Shown: positions 1-11,300, counted from the first letter of the stretch. The stretch is 64,000 bases of DNA from Pseudomonas jessenii (GCF_002236115.1 NZ_NIWT01000007.1:1-64000), one strand, 5' to 3'. The notes: generated from the sequence alone by a model not told the origin. A program made the numbers and translations.

Positions 1-2315
<2,315 letters not shown>

Positions 2316-2328
2316 AGCGGATTGATCG

Positions 2329-2367
2329 ACGCCCGGCCCATGCAATGTGGATCGGGCGTTTTTTTTG
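2329..2367 (+). terminator. intrinsic terminator of the multicopper oxidase gene
   Basis: ACGCCCG (2329-2335) pairs with CGGGCGT (2353-2359) and is followed by a run of eight or more T. It sits 14 bases after the oxidase stop codon. Confidence 0.8.
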
Positions 2368-2460
2368 TGCAGCGTGCGGTGGGACCGAGGTGGGTTTTGT
2401 TGACTGTCCGCTCTATCCGCAAAGTGCCTGATGGATCTCAGCCTTTGTATTGACTGTTAC

Positions 2461-2564
2461 ACCGCCATCGCGGGCAAGCCCGCTCCCACAGGGGGGCTGC
2501 GTCGAGCATAATTTACAGGCTCGCTGAAGACCCTTGTGGGAGCGGGCTTGCCCGCGATGGCGGC
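2461..2564. repeat. inverted REP doublet, inside-out orientation
   Basis: Two REP units in inverted orientation, ATCGCGGGCAAGCCCGCTC and its complement, with the CTCCCACA ends facing inwards. All other doublets in this window have TGTGGGAG or TGTAGGAG at the outer ends. It lies between the terminator and the yceI-like gene on the other strand. Confidence 0.85.
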
Positions 2565-2649
2565 ACCTCGGTCTATCAGACAAACCACATTCCATCCCCC
2601 TGGCAGCATGGTCACATGATTGGCCGACGAGCTATCGATGGGGTCCCAG

Positions 2650-3219
2650 TCACCGCTGCGGCGCCACCATCCGGAAGCGGATATTGATCTCGTTGGACAC
2701 CACACTGTCCGCCCACTCGCCCTCGCCGATCTTGAAGTCGTCACGCTTGAGCACCAGTTGGCCCTCGAAGATGCCGATGGCGCTCTCCGATTTGAGCAGC
2801 ACCGGTACACTCACTTCCCGAGTAAGCCCCCGCAGGGAAAGCTTGCCGGTGATGGTGTAGCGGTTATTGCCCAGGGCCTTGATGGATGTCGATTCGAAGG
2901 TCGCCACCGGATAAGTCGCCGTGTCGAACCACGCCGGTTTTTGCAGCTCGGCGTTGGCGTCGCTGCTGCCGGCGTCGATGCTGTTCAGGTCGATGGTCAG
3001 CGAGGCACGGGCGGCGCCGGGGTTATCGGTGTCGAAGTCCAGCTTGGCCTTGAACTTGCCAAAGGTGCCGTAGGCTCTCGACCCCATCTGCTCATAGGTG
3101 AAGCTCAAGGTACTGGCCCTGGCGTTCACATCCTTGTATTCCACGGCTCCAGCAAACGGCACCAGGCCGAACACCAACGTGCCGGCCAGAGCGACGCAAC
3201 GCGTGGATCGAAGGTTCAT
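2650..3219 (-). CDS. YceI-family periplasmic lipid-binding protein
   Basis: 189 residues, usual for the family. A Sec signal peptide spans about residues 1-25 (LAGTLVFGLVPFAGA, cleavage after GAVA-type site). The mature part has the YceI lipocalin-like barrel pattern: STLSFTYEQMGSRAYGTFGKF, DLNSIDAGSSDANAEL, FESTSIKALG and GKLSLRGLTREV. Family members bind polyisoprenoid-type lipids in the periplasm. The start is supported by GGAGAG seven bases upstream. It is monocistronic; the next gene upstream (phosphoribosyltransferase) has its own start region 138 bases away. The physiological role here is unknown. Confidence 0.88.
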   Translation of the reverse strand: MNLRSTRCVALAGTLVFGLVPFAGAVEYKDVNARASTLSFTYEQMGSRAYGTFGKFKAKLDFDTDNPGAARASLTIDLNSIDAGSSDANAELQKPAWFDTATYPVATFESTSIKALGNNRYTITGKLSLRGLTREVSVPVLLKSESAIGIFEGQLVLKRDDFKIGEGEWADSVVSNEINIRFRMVAPQR

Positions 3220-3356
3220 GACGCTCTCCGGGAGGGCTCCCGTCCTGAGTTGGCGTGCCGCACAAGTCGGGTCGTATCAGATGGACTAAAGCAAACAACC
3301 GGGGTTTATTCCACCTCACCCGTTGATTTGCGACCACCTGCCGCTGGCCGCCAGCG

Positions 3357-4028
3357 CTACCCGCACTCCCCGCGTTGCCACGCCCGCCGCAACAGGTCGA
3401 TCACCTCGGCATCCGAGGTTTGGGAAAAATCCATGTACCAATGACCAATCGACGTGAACCACTCGGGCATCAGCGGACAGATCAACTCATCCACCTCGCT
3501 GCGCAGCGCCTCCACCGTTTCGATCGGCGCCACCGGCACCGCCACCACGATGCGCGATGGTGCCTGCGTCCGCAGCGCCTGGATCGCCGCCCTCATCGAA
3601 GCCCCGGTGGCCAGGCCGTCATCGATCAGGATCACCACCTGATCCTTGAGCTGCACCGCCGGTCGCGTGCCACGGTAGACCTGCTCGCGGCGTAGCAACT
3701 CGCGGCTTTCCCGTTCGACCACGGCGTCGAAAGCGGCGCGATCAATCGGGTGCACCCGCAGCGCCTCTTCATTACGAATCTGGATACCACCGCTTGCAAT
3801 CGCGCCCATGGCGTACTCCGGGTGGGACGGCACGCCGAGCTTGCGCACCAGCATCAAATCCAGGCGAACCTTCAGCGCCGTGGCCACCTCATAAGCTACC
3901 GGCACGCCGCCACGGGGCAAGGCCAGAACGATGACGTCGGGGCGATTGGCGTAAGGCAGCAACGGCTCAATCAAACGCCGCCCGGCTGCTGGTCGGTCTT
4001 GCAGGATGGAATGGGACAAGGGGCTCAT
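3357..4028 (-). CDS. phosphoribosyltransferase-domain protein
   Basis: 223 residues with the type I phosphoribosyltransferase fold. The PRPP loop is VVILIDDGLATGASMRAA (about residues 130-147), with two acidic residues and the TGAS turn. The N-terminal part has LALPRGGVPVAYEVA and LDLMLVRKLGVPSHPE, as in stand-alone PRTases annotated as predicted phosphoribosyltransferases, often fused to or next to alpha/beta hydrolases elsewhere. The true base substrate is not known. GGAGG lies eight bases before the ATG. The C-terminal tail is IDLLRRAWQRGECG. It is a single gene, separated by 115 bases from the MATE gene upstream. Confidence 0.82.
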   Translation of the reverse strand: MSPLSHSILQDRPAAGRRLIEPLLPYANRPDVIVLALPRGGVPVAYEVATALKVRLDLMLVRKLGVPSHPEYAMGAIASGGIQIRNEEALRVHPIDRAAFDAVVERESRELLRREQVYRGTRPAVQLKDQVVILIDDGLATGASMRAAIQALRTQAPSRIVVAVPVAPIETVEALRSEVDELICPLMPEWFTSIGHWYMDFSQTSDAEVIDLLRRAWQRGECG

Positions 4029-4143
4029 TTGAAAACCTCCCCAGGCGATGGCGCCTGTCTTTTTCAGTCACACCGTCCTTTTGTGGCGAGGGGCTTTGTG
4101 GCAAGGGACCTGTGAACAGCATGCCCCTCCCGCAGCGTTCCGC

Positions 4144-5502
4144 CTACACCAACCGCTCAATCTTCTGATGCTGCCACACCAGTTTGTAATACAGCGTCTG
4201 CAACACCAGCATCCCCAGATACGCCACCGGAAACGCCATCCACACCCCTTGCAATCCAAACTTCGCATCCAGCAGATACGCCGCCGGCAACTGCACGCCC
4301 ACCACGCACACAATGGAAATCGCCACCGGCACCATTACCGTACCGCTGGCGCGCATGATGCCGCCGATAATCGCCTGGAAACCAAACACCAACAGGCTCC
4401 AGAGCATGATATGCAACAAGTGCTCGGCCATGCCAAGTGTCGCCTCCTCAGTGAGGAACGACGCCAGCAACCAGCTCGACAACAAGTACCCGAGCACCAC
4501 CAGACCACCGGTCAAACACACGTTGATCATCAGCCCGGTCTTCAGGATCGGCCCGATGCGCTCGATGCGCCCCGCCCCGATCGCCTGGGCCCCAAGGATC
4601 GACGCGGTGATCGCAATCGACAGCGCCGGGAACTGCACGTAATTGACGATCTGCGTCACCGCGCCATACGCCGCCGTCGCCTGGGACCCATGCTGGTTCA
4701 CCAGCGCCAGAATCACCAACTCCGACAGCGACAACACCACCATCTGCAACCCGGTGGGCAAACCGATGCGCAGCACCTTGCCGAGGATCGCCACGTCCAG
4801 CTTCATCGCCGCAAAGAACTCGCGATCCGGCGCCAACGGATGGCCCTTGCCGATCAAGCGCCATGCCAGCAACCCCATCGCCACCAGGTTACCCACCAAC
4901 CCGGCAATCGCCGCACTCTGAATCCCCATCGGCGCAAAACCCAGCCACCCGCGAATCAACGCCGGCGTCAGCGCCAGTCCCACACAGGTCGACACCACCA
5001 GCGCCAACAACGGCGACAACGTATCGCTCACCCCGCGCAGCAACTGCGTGAACAACACGAACACCAACAGCGACGGCATGATCCACAACATCACATGGGC
5101 ATACGCCACCGCATCGTCCAGCACATCCGCGGGCGTCCCCAACCCCACCAGCGCCGACCGCGCAAACACACTCCCCACCACCGCCGCCACCAACCCGATC
5201 AACACCCCCAACAACAACGTCGCCCCGGCAATCGCCTTCACCAGATGCGTCTCCCGCGCCCCCCACGCCTGCCCGATCAACACCCCCGCGCCGGCACCGA
5301 GGCCGATCACCAGGGCGATGAAGAAAAACACGATGGGAAACATCCCCGACACCGCCGCCAGGGCCTGGGTGCCGAGCATCTGGCCGATGTAGATGCTGTT
5401 GACCGTGCCGGACATGGATTGCAGGAAGTTCGACAGGACCATGGGGGCGAGGAACAGCAGGTAGGTTTTCCAGAGGGGGCGTTGGGGGTTTGGGGTCTGC
5501 AT
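4144..5502 (-). CDS. MATE-family multidrug/cation antiporter
   Basis: Inner-membrane protein of 452 residues from the chosen ATG, close to the normal size for the NorM/DinF superfamily with 12 predicted membrane segments. The first half shows FLAPMVLSNFLQSMSGTVNSIYIGQMLG and the second repeats the pattern (RIGLPTGLQMVVLSLSELVIL), the internal duplication of MATE carriers. Drug or metabolite export driven by Na+ or H+ is the family role; substrate unknown. The ATG at 5502 was chosen because the extra 21 codons upstream look non-coding (HRSGRRDGPSR), although no strong ribosome site precedes it. It is a single gene. The opposite strand carries a long spurious frame because of its codon bias. 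Confidence 0.87.
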   Translation of the reverse strand: MQTPNPQRPLWKTYLLFLAPMVLSNFLQSMSGTVNSIYIGQMLGTQALAAVSGMFPIVFFFIALVIGLGAGAGVLIGQAWGARETHLVKAIAGATLLLGVLIGLVAAVVGSVFARSALVGLGTPADVLDDAVAYAHVMLWIMPSLLVFVLFTQLLRGVSDTLSPLLALVVSTCVGLALTPALIRGWLGFAPMGIQSAAIAGLVGNLVAMGLLAWRLIGKGHPLAPDREFFAAMKLDVAILGKVLRIGLPTGLQMVVLSLSELVILALVNQHGSQATAAYGAVTQIVNYVQFPALSIAITASILGAQAIGAGRIERIGPILKTGLMINVCLTGGLVVLGYLLSSWLLASFLTEEATLGMAEHLLHIMLWSLLVFGFQAIIGGIMRASGTVMVPVAISIVCVVGVQLPAAYLLDAKFGLQGVWMAFPVAYLGMLVLQTLYYKLVWQHQKIERLV

Positions 5503-5747
5503 TCGGGAAGGTCCATCTCGACGGCCGGAGCGATGACTAAGGATAGCGTGGGTGGCTGAATCCAAGGGGCCGTGAACATCTCAGGTCTGTGTTTATATTT
5601 CCAGCGACGTGAGGTGAAAGGTCTGAAGTTTCATCAACACGGATCTTACGTCTGCCAGTTTTTTTGTCTGACGAGACCGAAGCGATGAGCCGTCCCAGCA
5701 TCTTATGCCCCGGACTGGGACAGACCGTACCAGACGCGGAACAAGAA

Positions 5748-6188
5748 CTAATGGCCGCGAATATACCGTTCAAGTTGCAATATCAGATCAGCTTGTTCTG
5801 CAATAGCTGACTTCACCAGGTCGCCTATCGATAGCAACCCAAGCAGCTTTTCGTTTTCTACAACTGGCAGATGACGAAGATGATTATCGGTCATAATACC
5901 CATGCAATCCTCAATGCTCTGACGAGAGTCCACTGTTATCACTGGCGAGCTCATAATATCCCTAACGGGTGTACCCGCCGAGGAGCGCCCTTTCAGTACC
6001 ATCTTCCGCGCGTAATCTCGCTCACTGATAACACCAACTACGACTCCGTCCTCTACGACAGGTAGTGCACCAACATTCCGTTCAGCCATGGTCCTGACTG
6101 CCTCCAGAACCATCTGTTCCGGTGCAATGGTGTGAACATTCCGGTTATATTCGGGCTTTATACAAAGCAACTGCGCAACCGTCTTCAT
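5748..6188 (-). CDS. CBS-pair domain protein
   Basis: 146 residues made almost only of two CBS motifs: residues about 15-65 (MVLEAVRTMAERNVGALPVVEDG, ISERDYARK) and 80-135 (VITVDSRQSIEDCMGIMTDNHLRHLPVVEN, LLSIGDLVK). Stand-alone CBS pairs bind adenine nucleotides and tune partner enzymes or transporters. The partner here cannot be inferred. The start at 6188 is favoured over an upstream in-frame ATG because GAGAG lies just before it and the extra residues are basic and unlike the family. The flanking DNA (5503-5747 and 6189-6362) is AT-richer than average and shows no further gene. Confidence 0.85.
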   Translation of the reverse strand: MKTVAQLLCIKPEYNRNVHTIAPEQMVLEAVRTMAERNVGALPVVEDGVVVGVISERDYARKMVLKGRSSAGTPVRDIMSSPVITVDSRQSIEDCMGIMTDNHLRHLPVVENEKLLGLLSIGDLVKSAIAEQADLILQLERYIRGH

Positions 6189-6362
6189 AATGGTTCTCTC
6201 TTGTTTTTGTTTAATGCAAGCATCCGCTGCCCGGCGCTTGAATCGGCATAAAAAAGACAAACAGAAAATTCGTTAAAATAAAAAATCAAGCATAAGAATC
6301 TGTTGAAATCGTGGATCAACACGCTTCAATGGTAAAACCGCGCACAGGGTGCATGCTTGAAA

Positions 6363-7370
6363 TTAAAGCTTTCGACTTCGCTCAACCGTCTTCGATGGCA
6401 CTTCTAAAAACATTTTCTTGTAATCGGATGAGAAACGCCCCAAGTGATTAAACCCCCAGCGCATTGCCACCGCAGTAATATTTTCGTTGGAGCCCCCCTC
6501 CAGCAACGCCTGCCTTACAGCCTCAAGCCGAAAACGCTTCAAATACAAAGTCGGCGTAAGGCCAAAGTATTTCTTGAAGTCATCATATAGTTTGAAGCGG
6601 GACACTCCGACCGCGCGACCTAACTCGTCCAAATCGACTTCATCGCAGGCATGCTCATGTATAAATTGTTTGGCTTTAAATAAATATTCAGGACAGCGAC
6701 TTTGCGAAAGACCAACCAACTCATCCGAGTAATTATTAGACTGCGACAATATAAAACCCTTGATTAGCGCTCTTTCAATATCGCGAGCCATGGAAATATG
6801 ACCAAAGAAGTTACGCGCCTGCTCCATCTCCGTTAGCAGGTATTTGACCAGCCGCCACCAGGCTGCGGGCGCGCCCTCACTTGCACCTACTCTCGTTTCG
6901 AAGACAATTGGTTGTTGGGTCGGACGCTGTAACAGTTCCTCCAACACCTGGCGCATCGCTGCACATTTTATTGCGACCTGAATTTTTCGACAATTACCGG
7001 TAATAGAAAGCTCTTGCTGATCATAAGGCGATACGATCAATCCGTTATCGCTATCGGACATCAGTAAGCCATTTGATTTTCGCAGTTCCTGTTCGCCACT
7101 GATGGGTAGACTGATGCTATAGCTGTTGAGCACCGACGCATCAATATCGATAGTGACATCGGTACCATATTCGATATACCCGATCACCGTGGACATCGAC
7201 TTCAAGACATTTCCGGCATGTTGAAAATGCATGCGTTGGGGGTACGAGGCCTTGAGTTCGTGGGGGCCGCAAATGTTCGACATCCAGGCCTGCGCACTCT
7301 GCAGGTCATGACGCACTGCATGGATGTCTTGAAATTCAACATCGGTCCCCGCATGAGTTTGCAGATTCAT
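6363..7370 (-). CDS. antR: AraC/XylS-family activator, probable AntR
   Basis: 335 residues. The N-terminal half matches the XylS/BenR/AntR sensor type (SYSISLPISGEQEL, LIVSPYDQQELSITGNCRKIQVAIKC). The C-terminal half has the two AraC helix-turn-helix motifs (VDLDELGRAVGVSRFKLYDDFKKYFGLTP; ITAVAMRWGFNHLGRFSSDYKKMF). It is transcribed away from antABC, the arrangement of antR in Pseudomonas, so activation of antABC by anthranilate is the likely role. This is inferred from position. Its codons are more A/T-ending than those of antABC. A half-palindromic operator-like element lies 60 bases upstream (7430-7464). A role in the iif operon is also possible, because a second similar regulator lies at 17655. 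Confidence 0.82.
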   Translation of the reverse strand: MNLQTHAGTDVEFQDIHAVRHDLQSAQAWMSNICGPHELKASYPQRMHFQHAGNVLKSMSTVIGYIEYGTDVTIDIDASVLNSYSISLPISGEQELRKSNGLLMSDSDNGLIVSPYDQQELSITGNCRKIQVAIKCAAMRQVLEELLQRPTQQPIVFETRVGASEGAPAAWWRLVKYLLTEMEQARNFFGHISMARDIERALIKGFILSQSNNYSDELVGLSQSRCPEYLFKAKQFIHEHACDEVDLDELGRAVGVSRFKLYDDFKKYFGLTPTLYLKRFRLEAVRQALLEGGSNENITAVAMRWGFNHLGRFSSDYKKMFLEVPSKTVERSRKL

Positions 7371-7429
7371 CGCAGCACCACAATGGTTACGGATTGGCTA
7401 CAAACGTACTTCCCAGGCCTCGGGACTGC

Positions 7430-7464
7430 TATCCGCATAATGCGGTAATGATCAAGAAAACGCA
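7430..7464 (-). promoter_or_regulatory. XylS-type operator-like element upstream of antR
   Basis: Read on the minus strand: TGCG-N6-TGATC-N5-CGCA-N6-GGATA. The proximal half (CGCATTATGCGGATA) fits the XylS/BenR half-site TGCA-N6-GGNTA; the distal half is poor. A -10-like TACGTT follows 21 bases after GGATA. The layout equals that at 16414-16448. Inferred from pattern only. Confidence 0.45.
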
Positions 7465-7511
7465 CAAAAACACCTCGCCGTATGGCCCTCGGAAAAAGCA
7501 CGCCCCGCCCT

Positions 7512-7548
7512 CCTCAGAAACGGATAGATATCGCCTCGAATCCGGATA
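7512..7548 (+). promoter_or_regulatory. direct repeats before antA, candidate AntR operator
   Basis: Two copies of CCTC-N6-GGATAGAT with the GGATA parts 22 bases apart (7522 and 7544), on the antA strand and 63 bases before the start codon. GGATA is the conserved half of XylS-type boxes. The repeat would place RNA polymerase to start near 7575-7585. Pattern-based inference. Confidence 0.45.
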
Positions 7549-7610
7549 GATGCACCGCCCGGAAAGGCTTTCAATCGGGGTGAGCCTAAAACTACAAAAG
7601 GGTGGACCTG

Positions 7611-8996
7611 ATGAACAGCGCTAAAAGCATTACTCAGTGGCAGGAATACATTCAAGGCTGTCTGGATTTCCGGCCGGCCGAAGGTATTTACCGCGTCGCC
7701 CGTGACATGTTCACCGAGCCGGAACTGTTCGACCTGGAGATGGAACTGATCTTCGAGAAGAACTGGATCTACGCCTGCCACGAGAGTGAAATCGCCAACC
7801 CCAATGACTTTCTGACGATGCGTGCTGGTCGTCAGCCCATGATCATCACCCGCGATGGCAACAATCAGCTCCACGCGCTGATCAATGCTTGCCAGCACCG
7901 GGGCGCGACCCTGACTCGCGTCAGCAAAGGCAATCAGTCGACCTTCACCTGTCCGTTCCATGCCTGGTGCTACAAAAGTGATGGCCGCCTGGTCAAGGTC
8001 AAGGCCCCGGGCGAATATCCGGAAGGCTTCGACAAGGCAACCCGCGGCCTGAAGAAGGCCCGGATCGAAAGCTACAAAGGCTTCGTGTTCATTAGCCTGG
8101 ACGTCAATGGCAGCGATTCGCTGGAAGACTACCTGGGCGATGCCAAAGTGTTCTTCGACATGATGGTCGCGCAATCCCCTACGGGCGAGTTGGAAATATT
8201 GCCCGGCAAGTCGACCTACAGCTACGACGGTAACTGGAAGCTGCAGCACGAAAACGGTCTGGACGGTTATCACGTCAGCACCGTGCACTACAACTACGTC
8301 TCCACGGTGCAACATCGCCAGCAAGTCAATGCCGCCAATGGCGGCGTCTCCGACACCCTGGACTACAGCAAACTGGGCGCCGGCGATGCAGAAACCGACG
8401 ACGGCTGGTTCTCGTTCAAAAATGGCCACAGCCTCTTGTTCAGCGACATGCCTAATCCAACGGTGCGCGCCGGTTATGCCACCGTCATGCCGCGTCTGAT
8501 CGAGGAGTATGGCCAGCAGCAAGCCGAGTGGATGATGCACCGCCTGCGCAACCTCAACATCTATCCAAGCCTGTTCTTCATGGATCAAATCAGCTCACAG
8601 CTGCGTATTGTGCGCCCGGTGGCCTGGAACAAGACAGAGATCACCAGCCAGTGCATCGGCGTCAAGGGTGAATCCGACGCCGACCGGGAAAACCGGATTC
8701 GCCAGTTCGAGGACTTCTTCAACGTTTCCGGCATGGGAACCCCGGACGACCTGGTTGAGTTTCGCGAAGCCCAGCGCGGATTCCAGGCGCGCCTCGAGCG
8801 CTGGAACGAAGTGTCTCGCGGCAGTGAAAAGTGGGTCGAAGGTCCCACCCCCAACAGCGAGGTTCTGGGTATCAACCCGGTACTGACCGGCACCGAGTTC
8901 ACCCATGAAGGGCTCTACATCAATCAGCACGGATCCTGGCAGCGCTTCCTTTTGCAAGGTCTGGAACAAAAAGCCCTGAAGTTGAAGGAGGTGTGA
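7611..8996 (+). CDS. antA: anthranilate 1,2-dioxygenase, large (alpha) subunit
   Basis: 461 residues. The Rieske cluster motif is CQHRG...CPFHAWC (C-X-H-X17-C-X2-H, about residues 90-115). The mononuclear iron site is ENGLDGYHVSTVHYNY (Asp-His-His, about 205-220). The protein converts anthranilate to catechol with release of CO2 and ammonia, together with AntB and the reductase AntC. The opening (ITQWQEYIQGCLDFRPAEG) is characteristic of AntA rather than BenA. The ATG at 7611 has AAGGGTGG nine bases upstream; a GTG three codons earlier overlaps that site and is less likely. It is the first gene of antABC. The AAGGAGGT before antB lies inside its last codons. Confidence 0.93.
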   Translation: MNSAKSITQWQEYIQGCLDFRPAEGIYRVARDMFTEPELFDLEMELIFEKNWIYACHESEIANPNDFLTMRAGRQPMIITRDGNNQLHALINACQHRGATLTRVSKGNQSTFTCPFHAWCYKSDGRLVKVKAPGEYPEGFDKATRGLKKARIESYKGFVFISLDVNGSDSLEDYLGDAKVFFDMMVAQSPTGELEILPGKSTYSYDGNWKLQHENGLDGYHVSTVHYNYVSTVQHRQQVNAANGGVSDTLDYSKLGAGDAETDDGWFSFKNGHSLLFSDMPNPTVRAGYATVMPRLIEEYGQQQAEWMMHRLRNLNIYPSLFFMDQISSQLRIVRPVAWNKTEITSQCIGVKGESDADRENRIRQFEDFFNVSGMGTPDDLVEFREAQRGFQARLERWNEVSRGSEKWVEGPTPNSEVLGINPVLTGTEFTHEGLYINQHGSWQRFLLQGLEQKALKLKEV

Positions 8997-8997
8997 A

Positions 8998-9486
8998 ATG
9001 AGCGCACTACAGTATTCCATCGAACAATTTCTCTACCGTAAAGCCGAACTGTGTGATCAACAGGACTGGGACGCCTATATCGCCCTGTTTGATGAGCAGA
9101 GTGAGTTCCACCTGCCGCAATGGGAGTCGGAGCATGTGTACACCACCGACCCCAAGCGCAGCATGTCGCTGATTTACTACTCGAACCGCTCCGGCCTGGA
9201 AGATCGCGTGTTTCGTTTGCGCACGGGTAAGTCGGCTGCTTCAACGCCGATGCCGCGCACCTTGCATCAAACCAGCAATGTGCGCATCAACGAACTCGAT
9301 AACGGACTGCTTGAAGTCAAGGCAGCCTGGGTCACGCTCTTCACGCGACAAGGGTTGTCCGAGCAGTTCTACGGCCATGTGACCTACCACCTCAAACCCG
9401 TCGCGGACAGCTGGAAGATCACTCGCAAGCACATCGTATTGCTCAACGACACCATCAACTCGGTGCTTGATTTCTATCACCTGTGA
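8998..9486 (+). CDS. antB: anthranilate 1,2-dioxygenase, small (beta) subunit
   Basis: 162 residues, the usual length of the beta subunit of aromatic ring-hydroxylating dioxygenases (NTF2-like fold). The opening SIEQFLYRKAELCDQQDWDAY and the middle segment RTLHQTSNVRINELDNG are typical. It has structural and assembly roles in the alpha3beta3 oxygenase and binds no metal. The ATG follows the antA stop by one base and is preceded by AAGGAGGT, so the two are translated from one message. The C-terminus INSVLDFYHL is the family's conserved end. Confidence 0.93.
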   Translation: MSALQYSIEQFLYRKAELCDQQDWDAYIALFDEQSEFHLPQWESEHVYTTDPKRSMSLIYYSNRSGLEDRVFRLRTGKSAASTPMPRTLHQTSNVRINELDNGLLEVKAAWVTLFTRQGLSEQFYGHVTYHLKPVADSWKITRKHIVLLNDTINSVLDFYHL

Positions 9487-9504
9487 GCTGTGGAGCACGC
9501 TGTC

Positions 9505-10536
9505 ATGAATCATAAAGTCGCTTTCAGCTTCGCCGATGGCAAGACCTCGTTCTTCGAGGTCAAGCCAAACGAGTTGCTGCTCGACGCCGCGCTGCGCAAT
9601 GGCGTGAACATCCCGCTGGACTGTCGCGAAGGTGTCTGCGGCACCTGTCAGGGGCGCTGCGAATCAGGCCGATACACTCAAGATTACGTCGATGACGAGG
9701 CCCTGTCCGAACAGGATCTGGCGCAACGCAAGATGCTCTCTTGCCAGACCCGCGTGCAATCGGATGCGTCGTTCTATTTCGATTTCGATTCGAGCTTGTG
9801 CAACGCTGGGGCAACTCAATTGTTGCAAGCGGTGATTACCGGTGTGGAGCAGGTTTCGGCCACCACGGCGATCCTTCATCTGGACGCTTGCTCCCACCCC
9901 CGGCAATTGGATTTTCTTCCGGGGCAATACGCTCGACTGCATGTACCTGGCACCGATGAGTGGCGCTCCTACTCATTCGCCAACCGACCCAACCCCGATA
10001 ACCAGCTTCAGTTTCTCATCAGGCTGTTGCCTGATGGAGTGATGAGCAACTTCATCCGTGAGCATTGCCGCCCCGGAGAAGTGCTCGAGTTCGAGGCGCC
10101 TTTGGGGAGCTTTTATCTACGCCAGGTCAGTAAGCCTCTCGTCCTGGTGGCAGGAGGAACCGGCCTTTCGGCCTTCCTCGGAATGCTGGATACCATTGCC
10201 GAACAAGGTGGTTGCGGACACCCGATCCAACTGTTCTATGGCGTCACGCAGGATAATGACCTCTGCGAAACTCAACGCCTGGCTGATTATCGCGATAAAA
10301 TCGCCAACTTTGATTATCACTTGGTGGTGTCGAAACCATCAGAACACTGGAAAGGTAAAACCGGCTGGATTCCTGATCACTTCGACCGCCAGTCGTTCGA
10401 AGCCAATCCATTCGACATTTACCTGTGCGGTCCCCCGCCGATGGTCGAAGCGGTTAAAACCTGGTTCAGCGATCAGAAGATTGAGCGGTTCCAGATGTAT
10501 TACGAAAAATTCATCGAGAGCAATTCCAAGCATTGA
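9505..10536 (+). CDS. antC: anthranilate 1,2-dioxygenase reductase component
   Basis: 343 residues. The N-terminal plant-type ferredoxin domain has CREGVCGTCQGRC and a fourth Cys in MLSCQTR; an FAD domain follows (RSYSFANRP, the RxYS flavin motif) and then an NAD domain (LVAGGTGLSAFLGML, YLCGPPPMVEA). It passes electrons from NADH to AntAB. An upstream GTG (9490) is in frame, but the ATG at 9505 has GGAG at proper spacing. It ends the antABC operon and is followed within 10 bases by a near-perfect terminator hairpin. Confidence 0.93.
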   Translation: MNHKVAFSFADGKTSFFEVKPNELLLDAALRNGVNIPLDCREGVCGTCQGRCESGRYTQDYVDDEALSEQDLAQRKMLSCQTRVQSDASFYFDFDSSLCNAGATQLLQAVITGVEQVSATTAILHLDACSHPRQLDFLPGQYARLHVPGTDEWRSYSFANRPNPDNQLQFLIRLLPDGVMSNFIREHCRPGEVLEFEAPLGSFYLRQVSKPLVLVAGGTGLSAFLGMLDTIAEQGGCGHPIQLFYGVTQDNDLCETQRLADYRDKIANFDYHLVVSKPSEHWKGKTGWIPDHFDRQSFEANPFDIYLCGPPPMVEAVKTWFSDQKIERFQMYYEKFIESNSKH

Positions 10537-10545
10537 GATTGCATG

Positions 10546-10586
10546 AGGAATATCTGGTGCAGACCAGATATTCCTGTGCTTTTTTC
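10546..10586 (+). terminator. terminator of antABC
   Basis: AGGAATATCTGGT (10546-10558) and ACCAGATATTCCT (10563-10575) form a perfect 13-bp stem with a 4-base loop, followed by a T run after GTGC. Confidence 0.88.
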
Positions 10587-10607
10587 ATCATCCACCGACG
10601 CTGCTGA

Positions 10608-10990
10608 TCAATACCCCATCGTCGAACTCTCAGCGATCAAAACGATCTGCCAAATGCCGTAGCGCTTTGGCCTGAACGAGCAGATCCTCGCCAATCCTTC
10701 CTGAGTCCGAGTTGCCAGTTGCCGTACCTCGTCGGCAACGACACTGCCCCCCTGCCCGCTTCGCCGGCGCGAGCTGCTTCAATAGCCGCGTTCACAGCCA
10801 GTAGATTGGTTTGTCTGGATGGGCGGCCTGAACGTTGCTGGCAACTTCCTGAAGGGTGGCGCCCAATTCGCTGAGGGCGGTCACCGACAAGTCGGTTTCA
10901 TCGCGTCGACGTTCGAGGCGCAGGGTTTCGCCCTGGATCAACCGGGCAAGCTCAACCACCTGCTGTTCTACGACGCCCCAGTCGTCCCTA
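10608..10990 (-). pseudogene. relic of a methyl-accepting chemotaxis receptor
   Basis: On the minus strand the text RRRDETDLSVTALSELGATLQEVASN is recognisably the linker before the MCP signalling domain. The hairpin-tip part [16 protein letters not shown] follows in another frame, then GGSVVADEVRQLATRT in a third frame, ending at a stop at 10608. About 200 residues between the first two parts are missing and there are at least two frameshifts. The sensor part is gone. It lies between the ant and iif operons, so it may once have been a receptor for an aromatic compound. The rest of 10990-11195 shows no gene. Confidence 0.75.
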
Positions 10991-11195
10991 TTCGTGACAA
11001 TGTGCTTTGCAGGCGACGCTCTTCTGCAACCTGGGCAATCAACATGGTCAGAAGCAGCAGGAGATGCCGACATGGCTGAAGGTCCCGAAAAGGAAAAAAA
11101 AGGTTCTTCATCCAATCCCGGGAAACTGTAGGAGCCAGCTCCTGCACGAGACCGCGTCCGAGTCGAAAATGAAGTGACCTCCAAACCATTGCGCA

Positions 11196-11230
11196 ATAAA
11201 AAAGGGTCCCGGTAGAGGGACCCCAAAAAA
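11196..11230 (-). terminator. terminator of the iif operon side (minus strand)
   Basis: GGGTCCC (11204-11210) and GGGACCC (11217-11223) form a 7-bp stem with A/T runs on both sides. On the minus strand it is followed by TTTTTTA, fitting termination of the outer-membrane protein gene that ends at 11301. It could work in both directions. Confidence 0.75.
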
Positions 11231-11300
11231 AGCCCGCCCCCCAGGGGCAGGCAGAAGACCAACGTAATCGAAGCTATGGAGCACAATGACTGTGGCGGTC

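Noticed and set aside
4048-5559. 503-codon open frame on the plus strand opposite the MATE gene, His/Arg/Gln-rich
   Set aside because: Low-complexity His/Arg/Gln composition is the mirror image of a high-GC membrane-protein gene; no ribosome site and the minus-strand gene is clearly real.
7452-8588. 378-codon open frame opposite antA
   Set aside because: Antisense to a Rieske oxygenase with full motifs; it lacks a ribosome site and family similarity.
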